Source: Candidatus Formimonas warabiya
GTDB lineage: Bacteria > Bacillota > Dehalobacteriia > Dehalobacteriales > Dehalobacteriaceae
Direction: 5' to 3'
Length of the DNA: 64,000 nucleotides
Assembly: GCF_002777255.1 (NCBI RefSeq)
Contig: NZ_CP017634.1
Span: 5,096,903-5,160,902, forward strand
This document shows positions 8,601 to 13,991 of the stretch, in pieces (the first letter of the stretch is position 1; each line of letters starts with the position of its first letter). A model generated the notes under the pieces. That model saw only the letters and a program-made list of their open reading frames with translations, had not been told where the DNA came from and did not search any database. The translations under genes were made by a program, and so were the position numbers.

Positions 8601-10575
8601 TAGCAGCTTCTGCACGCAGAACGCCTGTGGCATAGCAGTTGTCGATAAGAGCACCCTGGGAATAGCCTGCAAGTGCTGCCGCAGAAGCAGAGGAACCGGT
8701 AAATCTCAAATATACCTGAGCGTCTGTGACACCAAGATCTTTTACCACAGCATTAGGGCCGAGAACGCTGAAGACGCCGGCATAGTATGCAGAAGGATCG
8801 CTGCTGGGATTGCTTTCCGAACCGATGGTGAGATGTTGAATTTCATTGCCATCCCCGTCAAAGGTTCCTTCAAAGGTATATGAGCTGGCGCCGATGGGGG
8901 TCCAGTCACCGTCAAGCTCGGTAAGGTCAATATCATTTGCCAGCTTGATATGGTAATTTTCATAATCCAGATCTGCATTTAAGGAATTTGCAAAGTTCTC
9001 CATCTGTTCCGGGGTTTCAATGATAAAGGGGTCGGCTTGGGAGCCGGTACCCGAGGCAAATATGGTCGGATTGGCAGATGGCGCGGCTGTTAGGCAAACA
9101 ACGTCCGAGTCGGCATCATAAACCCATTTGTTGAGATAAATGCCCGCTGGCAAAATGCTGCGGTTGATTTCCGGAAGATTTTCATTCAATACGTCCGCAA
9201 AATCCTCAGACTCCATGAATGATTCGGTATATCCCTCTAGATCGGAGTAAACGGCATCTGATACTGTAGGGCCGACCGGGGCCACCTCATCCCGTTCTGC
9301 ACCATTTACCGTTTGACTAGATCTGGTATTGTAATAGCCATATTGGGCAAACCCATTGCCCCCACTGCCGGTAATCTGTCCGTCTAAGGCGCCGATATAC
9401 CTCTGGGTTGAGCTGGTATTGTTTATGGCGGTATCACCCATGGCATAGCAGTTATATTGCTTTCCGCCCAGCATCGCCGCAATTCCCCCCGCCATTCCCG
9501 CAAAGTTAGTACTGTTGGGTGATGACGCGGCGATGTCGCCCAGCGTATACGAATTGCAGATCAGGGTATTATTGCCGCTCATGCCGGTTAGTCCGCCCGC
9601 ATAGGCGGAAGGGTTGCCGCCCGAAGTAGCAGAGATATCAACATCGGACCAGCAATTTGTCACCGAAGCATAGGTCATGGTTCTGCCCAGGATGCCTCCT
9701 GCAAAGCTCAGACTGGCGCCTGATGTTTCGGCGCTGATGATGTCACCTGCGACAGAGCAATTATCGATTACTGTACGATTATCAGCCGTGCCGCCTGCGC
9801 AATCACCCGCAATTCCGCCCAGGCGAACGACGCCGCCATTCGAATAAACCGACATCGATACACTCTCTAAATGGAGATTTTTTATTGTGGCGGTGTTGGC
9901 AAGAATAGAGAAGAAACCAGCATTCGTGTCCCCGCTTGCTTCCATGTCAATAGCAACATCCTGAATACGATGATCATCACCGTCAAAGGTTCCGGCAAAG
10001 CCGGCCGTATTGGTGCCTATGGGATCCCACTCATCCTCAAGGGTGAGATCTTTCGCAAGGACCACATACTGTCCTGCATAGGTTGTTCCCCCATCCACCG
10101 CAGCTCGGAATTCTTCAAGCTGGGTCACTGTCCGGATGGTATAAGGATCGTTCATGGTGCCGCTTCCTGTTGAAGCAAAGTCAACCGCTTGTGATAAGGC
10201 ATCGCCAACCGCTTCTTTAATTCCCTTCGAACTATACGTGGCCGAGGTAACAGCATCCACCTCGGCACTTTGGGCATCTAATATTCTTTCAATCATGGTT
10301 TGGCTTGTGGTGGGCCAGCCATAAGCGCCATATTGGGTTGTTTGTTCTTTGCCTTCCAAAGCAACCGAGGTAATGATGCCGTCTTCAATCGTTACCGTTG
10401 CCGTGATCGTACCGTCTACCGTTGCATCCTCATGTCCCGTATAACCTATGCCGCTTCCGACATATGTGCCGTCATGGTAAACAGTGTCAGCTGGGGTTGG
10501 TGTGTAAAAACAAGAAAATAGCAGCGCAACGGATAGCATCAATGCTGTTGCTTTGTTTCGGACCCATCTTAACAT
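5662..10575 (-). CDS. Giant FMN-binding, SLH-anchored surface protein
   Basis: The product has 1637 residues. A signal peptide covers about 1-25 (ATALMLSVALLFSC). An FMN-binding domain lies at about 33-125 with the flavinylation motif DAVTSATYSS. Three tandem modules of GLUG/beta-helix type each open with a 'SGTG..DPY-I' segment followed by 'GTFDGDG'. A second, degenerate FMN-binding-like domain lies at about 870-965. A Gly-rich beta repeat (FSGWYVGETLV) is at about 1345-1415, then a Ser/Thr/Pro linker and three SLH domains (about 1460-1637) that anchor to the cell-wall polymer. ATG at 10575 is preceded by GGAGG; an upstream in-frame extension has no signal-peptide logic. Upstream palindromes and a DtxR gene suggest metal control. 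A role in extracellular electron transfer or ferric reduction is inference; the ApbE flavin transferase is not in the window. Confidence 0.9.
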   Translation of the reverse strand: MLRWVRNKATALMLSVALLFSCFYTPTPADTVYHDGTYVGSGIGYTGHEDATVDGTITATVTIEDGIITSVALEGKEQTTQYGAYGWPTTSQTMIERILDAQSAEVDAVTSATYSSKGIKEAVGDALSQAVDFASTGSGTMNDPYTIRTVTQLEEFRAAVDGGTTYAGQYVVLAKDLTLEDEWDPIGTNTAGFAGTFDGDDHRIQDVAIDMEASGDTNAGFFSILANTATIKNLHLESVSMSVYSNGGVVRLGGIAGDCAGGTADNRTVIDNCSVAGDIISAETSGASLSFAGGILGRTMTYASVTNCWSDVDISATSGGNPSAYAGGLTGMSGNNTLICNSYTLGDIAASSPNSTNFAGMAGGIAAMLGGKQYNCYAMGDTAINNTSSTQRYIGALDGQITGSGGNGFAQYGYYNTRSSQTVNGAERDEVAPVGPTVSDAVYSDLEGYTESFMESEDFADVLNENLPEINRSILPAGIYLNKWVYDADSDVVCLTAAPSANPTIFASGTGSQADPFIIETPEQMENFANSLNADLDYENYHIKLANDIDLTELDGDWTPIGASSYTFEGTFDGDGNEIQHLTIGSESNPSSDPSAYYAGVFSVLGPNAVVKDLGVTDAQVYLRFTGSSASAAALAGYSQGALIDNCYATGVLRAEAATVGNCWAGGLVASSYQGSIVNSWTDTAVSARAAENYWAEAGGLIGLSNRTTIANCYSLGDTGAASAGDNLTCVGGMAGMNAGYIVNSYATGGQSTAAKATDIGVITGRNTGIGEIYNSYYNEEAVQIVQGAQISPAKGVAVEVDGGIIKDVAGKTPSEMQEEEFAALLNSNYDLFPVELSSGVALRQWELQGGMVTPTGAVADIQPAVEIPRVYEDGTYTGRARNENGAYIYVSITTYKESPYAGDEIKSIEVTSHSEEDGFTEIAGKIIDAVMATQSTDIDVEVEDGFSNAAATLLGAIDIALYKAQYGDTRIYRTAFAPDFFTSGTGTEQDPYIIKTKEELKAFGAYVSGDETYEGEDFAGRYVKLAGNISLAGENWSPMGGDDYAFCGSFDGDGYAISNLTIGNPTAYAHGAYIGLFGILDTNAEISNLTLTDVSIYAENSASTIAGTLAGYAAGAVIDNCAVTGEVYSKTTEEGNNFAGGLIGQTYRGYIANCRIDVKVSSLNESEYWSEAGGMMGSNNRTAVINCYVLGDVSGSSNKVNRTAVGGLAGMQAGVVINSYAMGDVTSVAYPATDLGVFAGRNTGIAMVSHVYYNKDAIIASAGETIPTTGVGVQVDGQVTDNLVEMTAGDMKNKSFAELLNSNIDNGTVAAALQQFTTTLPESIDLYKWAYDTEKNLVSLNTADNVTITVQAEGNGTAAGSGAYRKNSQVTVVATANSGYKFSGWYVGETLVSSNATYTFTASGDTTLIAKFTKKSGSSSGGGSPSSSSSTTPTTPAPTDEAPKPAETSSISKIYNDIPVSYEWAVSYIEKLSEMGILSGRGDGGFDPAGKVTRAEFMKIIVLALEIEAGDSAALFSDVDSTAWYAEFMNTAASAGIISGYEDGSAKPNHNITREEIAVMLVRAVGEDKMAELAGKEAVGFADAGSFSDWAASSIELLARAGIINGDAAQNFNPQKPATRAETAKMVCALLELLRK

Positions 10576-10662
10576 TGATAAAACCCTCCTCTCCCAATTT
10601 AATAAGTAATTGTTGATACGTGTACTTTTTTCAGAGTCACCTCTTTTCCGGGGGATATTTGG

Positions 10663-10700
10663 TTTCACCATTAGTTAGTCCAGACTAACTAATGGTGAAA
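10663..10700. promoter_or_regulatory. DtxR-type operator palindrome 1
   Basis: Perfect inverted repeat with 18-base arms (TTTCACCATTAGTTAGTC and its complement) around a CA centre. The core TTAGTTAGTC-CA-GACTAACTAA resembles DtxR/IdeR iron boxes, which are built on TTAGG/CTAA half sites. It lies 88 bases before the surface-protein start. Confidence 0.75.
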
Positions 10701-10720
10701 AAAATAATAGCCGGTGTCAA

Positions 10721-10760
10721 TTTTAGCCCTGGGTTAGTCAAGACTAACCCAGGGCTAAAA
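10721..10760. promoter_or_regulatory. DtxR-type operator palindrome 2
   Basis: Perfect inverted repeat with 19-base arms (TTTTAGCCCTGGGTTAGTC) around an AA centre. It shares the GTTAGTC-NN-GACTAAC core with palindrome 1 but differs outside it, so the core is the conserved part. Centres of the two are 59 bases apart. Confidence 0.75.
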
Positions 10761-10795
10761 AAATATGTTCTAACTATCTCAAAGTTAAAACAGGG

Positions 10796-10811
10796 GTTAG
10801 TTGCAACTAAC
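10796..10811. promoter_or_regulatory. DtxR-type operator palindrome 3
   Basis: GTTAGTTGCAACTAAC is a perfect 16-base palindrome with the same GTTAG half site, centred 63 bases from palindrome 2. The rest of 10,812-11,021 shows only AT-rich sequence and nothing I can name. Confidence 0.6.
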
Positions 10812-11021
10812 GCATTCACTTTAACATATACGATTTATTTTATCAAGAAAAATTTTTCCTATATTTAGCACTTTACACGACATGGATTTTCAAAAATTGA
10901 TCAAATACAACATCTCAAAAGACCAGCTAAATAAATTTGGAGCTACCAATTATAGATAGCTCCAACCAGCTCAGAAAAAAACATTTTCAGATTTAGTGTC
11001 AACACATTTGTTATCTGGCCA

Positions 11022-11390
11022 TCACTTATGCTTATGGATATGCTCTTTCAGTTTTGCAAAGCTTTGCTCGCTAATCACATGCTCAATGGCGCAGGCATCC
11101 TCTTTGGCCACTTTTTCATCAACGCCAAGGGCAACCAAACATTTGGTCAGCACCAGATGCCGTTCATAAATTCTTTCCGCAATTTTAAGTCCTTTATCTG
11201 TTAAAGAAATGTAGCCGAATTCGTCCATGGTGATATAGTTGTTTTCTCTAAAGTGCTTCATCGCCACACTAACACTTGGTTTCGTAAAATTCATTTCATT
11301 GACGATATCAATGGAACGGACTTGCCCAAGCCGATTTTTTAATATGAGAATTGTTTCCAAATAGTTTTCCGCGGATTCTTTGATTCTCAT
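11022..11390 (-). CDS. DtxR-family metal-dependent transcriptional repressor
   Basis: This short DtxR-family protein (122 residues) has a winged helix (SIDIVNEMNFTKPSVSVAMK, about 26-45) and the metal-binding dimerisation domain, but no C-terminal SH3-like domain. The metal site reads C-A-I-E-H near residues 102-106. It has the Cys-x2-Glu-His of DtxR/IdeR iron sensors rather than the Glu-x2-Glu-His of MntR, so iron is the likelier co-repressor (inference). The ATG at 11390 has GGAGG seven bases before it. It lies upstream of the surface protein in the same direction, separated by 446 bases that carry three palindromic operators. TTAACCTGACTAAC before its own start may be a partial box. Confidence 0.88.
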   Translation of the reverse strand: MRIKESAENYLETILILKNRLGQVRSIDIVNEMNFTKPSVSVAMKHFRENNYITMDEFGYISLTDKGLKIAERIYERHLVLTKCLVALGVDEKVAKEDACAIEHVISEQSFAKLKEHIHKHK

Positions 11391-11436
11391 CGGATCCCTC
11401 CAAATGGTTAAACATAACCAATTTAACCTGACTAAC

Positions 11437-11480
11437 TTGGCGTAAGTCTCCCGCCTCTTTAGGCGGGAGTCCAACGCCAA
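11437..11480. repeat. Solo hairpin resembling an IS200/IS605-type end
   Basis: Inner arms CTCCCGCCT/AGGCGGGAG (11448-11456 and 11461-11469) with a CTTT loop are enclosed by outer arms TTGGCG/CGCCAA. Such GC-rich 'CCCGCCT-TTAGGCGGG' hairpins are typical of the ends of IS200/IS605-group elements. No transposase or tnpB gene is present, so at most this is a relic. It could instead be a leader hairpin of the DtxR gene. Confidence 0.4.
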
Positions 11481-11505
11481 CTAAGTCATGCATTTGCAGT
11501 TCTAA

Positions 11506-11540
11506 AATTCAGATGGAGTAAAAGAATCTCCATCTGAATT
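11506..11540 (-). terminator. Hairpin terminator behind the ComB-like gene
   Basis: Perfect 13-base arms, AATTCAGATGGAG and its complement, are separated by nine bases just after the ComB-like stop codon. On the minus strand the stem is followed by only a short T-run (TTTT), so efficiency is uncertain. Confidence 0.55.
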
Positions 11541-11551
11541 AAGAACTTGCT

Positions 11552-12298
11552 TCAATATATCATAAGCCCTTTGGTAGTGTCCATGATTTTGATTACGCCC
11601 TTTTGCCAAACGGGCACAATGGGGTAAAAATCTTCCCGGGTACAGAATTCGATATCCTCTTTTAATCCTAAAGCCAATAAGCGTTTGCCGTGATACGTCT
11701 GAAATAACCCTTCCGCTAAATGATGCTGGTGCTTTTCATAAATATGCCGGGTCATTAAGGCACTATCGGAAATAAGAATTTCCGGGTTTCCCCGGGATAC
11801 TTTATGCACAATGCACCCGGCGGCCAGGATATCGTCATAAGAAAATTTTCCCCCTGTTCCGGCACAGGCCAGAATGACATCATCTGTTTGTTGGGTCAAT
11901 TCCCGGGCGACAGCACCGCTGTTGAGCAGGCTTCCCACCAGGAGTAATTTTGCCCCTGCCGCATTTAAGAATGCTTTCGTGCCATTGGTGGTAGTCATGA
12001 TAATGATCTTTCCCGCCACCTTTTCCGGGGGATAGTCAAAAGGAGAATTTCCCAGGTGGAATCCGGGAATGATTTTTGCTTTCCTTTCTCCCCCCAGCAG
12101 GCAAGGCTTTTCCCCGGCACAGCCTAATATTTGAAAGGCTTCCTCTGGGGTCAGACAGGGGATGATTTCTTGGGCCCCGTTGGCCAAAGCGGTGACCATG
12201 GTGCTGGTGGCCCGCAGGACATCAATCACGACTACCGCATGGTTGGTGACCATTTGCGGTGTAATGCTGTCTCCCGTAAAAGTAACTTCAATTTTCAT
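11552..12298 (-). CDS. 2-phosphosulfolactate phosphatase family protein (ComB-like)
   Basis: ComB hydrolyses 2-phospho-3-sulfolactate in coenzyme M synthesis, but the family is common in bacteria without coenzyme M and its role there is unsettled. Family motifs are VVIDVLRATSTM (about residues 23-34), GGERKAKIIPGFHLGNSPFD (about 69-88), and TTTNGTKAF (about 106-114). GTGGKFSYDDILAAG is also present near 145. The length of 248 is typical. The ATG follows AGGAGAGG. It is flanked by hairpins on both sides, so it is probably a single-gene unit. Which sulfonate or phosphate ester it acts on here cannot be told. Confidence 0.88.
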   Translation of the reverse strand: MKIEVTFTGDSITPQMVTNHAVVVIDVLRATSTMVTALANGAQEIIPCLTPEEAFQILGCAGEKPCLLGGERKAKIIPGFHLGNSPFDYPPEKVAGKIIIMTTTNGTKAFLNAAGAKLLLVGSLLNSGAVARELTQQTDDVILACAGTGGKFSYDDILAAGCIVHKVSRGNPEILISDSALMTRHIYEKHQHHLAEGLFQTYHGKRLLALGLKEDIEFCTREDFYPIVPVWQKGVIKIMDTTKGLMIY

Positions 12299-12349
12299 AT
12301 AGGATTTTACCTCTCCTGTTAAATCTTCTCATAGGCTTTTATAACCTGT

Positions 12350-12383
12350 AAAAAGCTTTCCCGAGACCCTGATCCCGGAAAGC
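12350..12383 (-). terminator. Terminator behind the Crp/Fnr gene
   Basis: On the minus strand the arms GCTTTCC and GGAAAGC (12377-12383 and 12355-12361) are followed by TTTTT. An overlapping AAAGCC-TTTT-GGGCTTTTTT on the plus strand (about 12379-12397) could fold as well. Confidence 0.6.
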
Positions 12384-12399
12384 CTTTTGGGCTTTTTTA

Positions 12400-13074
12400 T
12401 TAGAGAAATTCTTCCAACTGTTTGGGGTTGGGGATTTCGATCCGGTTTTTTTTAAAGCGAATTAATCCTTCGTCCCGCATTTTCATGAACTCCCGGGACA
12501 AAGAGGGGCGCTGGATGCCCATGTGTTCGGCAAGAGCTTCCTTGGATAGGTCCAATTGAATGACCAGGCTCTTTTGCTTTTTATGCTCTTCCAGGAGAAA
12601 GTGACATATTTTCTGCCGAATGGTGCCCAGGGATAGTTGCTTGATTTTCTGGTTTAACAGTAGAATTCTTTCCGATAAAAGTTCCATAAAGTTTTCCAGG
12701 GCCCGGGGATATTGGCTGCACAAGGCAACGATGGTTTCCCGCTGCACGAACAGAATCCGGGCCGGCGTGCGGCTGATAACGGTACCGGGGTACTGATGGT
12801 GCTGGGAAAAAATAATGGCTTCGCCAAAAATATTTCCCTGCCGAAATTGGGCCACTGTGACCGTTTTGCCGGAAGAATATATTTTTTGGATTTCGATTTT
12901 ACCGGCCAATAAGATACCGAGAGCGGAGCAATTATCCCCCTCTACCGCAATCACCGCATCAGCCGGATAATCAACAATGCGGTTTCTGGGGCTTTTCATC
13001 ATTTCCTCAATTTCCCCTATGCCCATATTTCGAAAAAGGAGGCAGTTTTGCAGAACAGAAAGATATTGTTCCAT
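12400..13074 (-). CDS. Crp/Fnr-family transcriptional regulator (HcpR-like)
   Basis: This 224-residue activator has an N-terminal cyclic-nucleotide-binding-fold sensor (about 15-125) and a C-terminal winged helix with recognition segment LSKEALAEHMGIQRPSLSREF (shown as the helix near 175-195). It lacks the N-terminal cysteine set of Fnr. It is divergent from a ferredoxin-like gene, and a perfect TGTAAC-ATTT-GTTACA palindrome lies between them. That arrangement matches HcpR regulators, which control hcp (hybrid cluster protein) and an associated ferredoxin in clostridia in response to nitric oxide or nitrite stress. The HcpR label is inferred from operator and neighbour; hcp itself is not in the window. 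Confidence 0.85.
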   Translation of the reverse strand: MEQYLSVLQNCLLFRNMGIGEIEEMMKSPRNRIVDYPADAVIAVEGDNCSALGILLAGKIEIQKIYSSGKTVTVAQFRQGNIFGEAIIFSQHHQYPGTVISRTPARILFVQRETIVALCSQYPRALENFMELLSERILLLNQKIKQLSLGTIRQKICHFLLEEHKKQKSLVIQLDLSKEALAEHMGIQRPSLSREFMKMRDEGLIRFKKNRIEIPNPKQLEEFL

Positions 13075-13104
13075 ATCACCGGTTCCTTCAAAAAAATTTT
13101 TCTG

Positions 13105-13120
13105 TGTAACATTTGTTACA
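13105..13120. promoter_or_regulatory. Crp/Fnr-type operator between the regulator and the ferredoxin gene
   Basis: TGTAACATTTGTTACA has perfect 6-base half sites around ATTT. Its centre is 41.5 bases before a start point predicted about seven bases after the -10 element TAGAAT (13142-13147). This is the spacing of class II activation of the ferredoxin-like gene. Confidence 0.75.
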
Positions 13121-13141
13121 TATTCCTATTTTAATATGTTT

Positions 13142-13147
13142 TAGAAT
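13142..13147 (+). promoter_or_regulatory. -10 element of the ferredoxin-like gene
   Basis: TAGAAT lies 35 bases before the ATG. No good -35 is present (CATATT at the expected place), as expected for an activator-dependent promoter overlapping the operator at 13105-13120. Confidence 0.45.
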
Positions 13148-13181
13148 CAAATTAAAGAATAAACGAAGGAGGAATACAAAA

Positions 13182-13919
13182 ATGAAAAGAAAAATTGTTC
13201 ATATTGACCAGGAAAAATGCACCGGGTGTGGTTTGTGTGTCAATGCCTGCCATGAAGGTGCTATTGAATTGGTAGACGGCAAGGCAAAACTAATCAGTGA
13301 TATCTACTGTGACGGCTTGGGCGACTGCCTGCCCGCCTGTCCCGCCGATGCCATCCAGATTGTGGAGCGGGAGGCCGGTGCCTACAGCGAAGAGGCCGTT
13401 GAAGCCTTAAGAGTGAAAAAGGACGCGGTGGCCCCGGCCCCTACCTTGCCCTGCGGATGTCCGGGAACCATGGCAAAAAAGATTACCAGAGAAAAAACCG
13501 GGGTACCCCATGCCGAGACCGTAAAAGAATCAGCAAAACCGGATGAAAAAATTCCTTCCGAGTTGGCTCAATGGCCGGTCCAGTTGAAGCTGGTTAACCC
13601 GAAGGCAGATTATTTTAAAGGGGCCGACCTGTTGGTGGCGGCGGATTGCACGGCCTTTGCCTACGGGGACTTCCACCGGGACTTTATCAAAGGGCATACC
13701 ACGGTGATTGGCTGTCCCAAACTGGATGACAACGAATTCTACAAGGAAAAACTGACGGAAATCCTTTCTGCAAATGAGATTAAGAGCATTACCGTAGTGA
13801 GAATGGAAGTGCCTTGCTGCAGCGGCATTGTCAATGCGGTAAAGGAAGCTATGCTGAGATCCAAAACCATCGTACCTTATCGGGAAGTGGTCGTGGGGAT
13901 TGACGGCACCGTGAAATAA
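13182..13919 (+). CDS. Ferredoxin-like protein of the hcp-associated (FrdX) type
   Basis: The 245-residue protein has two N-terminal 4Fe-4S motifs: CTGCGLCVNAC (about residues 13-23) and CDGLGDCLPACP (about 43-54). The middle is a Pro/Ala linker with a CGCPG segment. The C-terminal alpha/beta domain contains ADCTAFAYGDFH, GCPKLDD and VPCCSG. This architecture is found next to hybrid cluster protein genes in anaerobes. ATG at 13182 has GGAGG about nine bases upstream; an open extension before it has no ribosome binding site and overlaps the operator. It ends in a strong terminator into which a group II intron has inserted. Function as a redox partner in nitrosative stress is inference. Confidence 0.82.
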   Translation: MKRKIVHIDQEKCTGCGLCVNACHEGAIELVDGKAKLISDIYCDGLGDCLPACPADAIQIVEREAGAYSEEAVEALRVKKDAVAPAPTLPCGCPGTMAKKITREKTGVPHAETVKESAKPDEKIPSELAQWPVQLKLVNPKADYFKGADLLVAADCTAFAYGDFHRDFIKGHTTVIGCPKLDDNEFYKEKLTEILSANEIKSITVVRMEVPCCSGIVNAVKEAMLRSKTIVPYREVVVGIDGTVK

Positions 13920-13948
13920 GTTTTATTCTCGAGGTTTCACCACGATTT

Positions 13949-13988
13949 AAGGGGGTGTAACGAAACTTTCGTTTTGTTACACCCCCTT
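13949..13988 (+). terminator. Terminator of the ferredoxin-like gene, now the intron insertion site
   Basis: Perfect 13-base arms AAGGGGGTGTAAC and its complement (13949-13961 and 13976-13988) surround a 14-base loop. The sequence that should follow, CAT then TTAT, is interrupted by the group II intron three bases after the stem. Confidence 0.85.
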
Positions 13989-13991
13989 CAT

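Noticed and set aside
10663..10760. The two large palindromes considered as rho-independent terminators
   Set aside because: The spacer between arms is only two bases, too short for a good RNA loop. Both share a central DtxR-like core although the outer arms differ, and they lie before a gene start rather than after a stop.
13113..13181. Upstream extension of the ferredoxin-like gene (23 extra codons)
   Set aside because: It would start inside the Crp/Fnr operator and before the -10 element, and ATG 13182 has a strong ribosome binding site.
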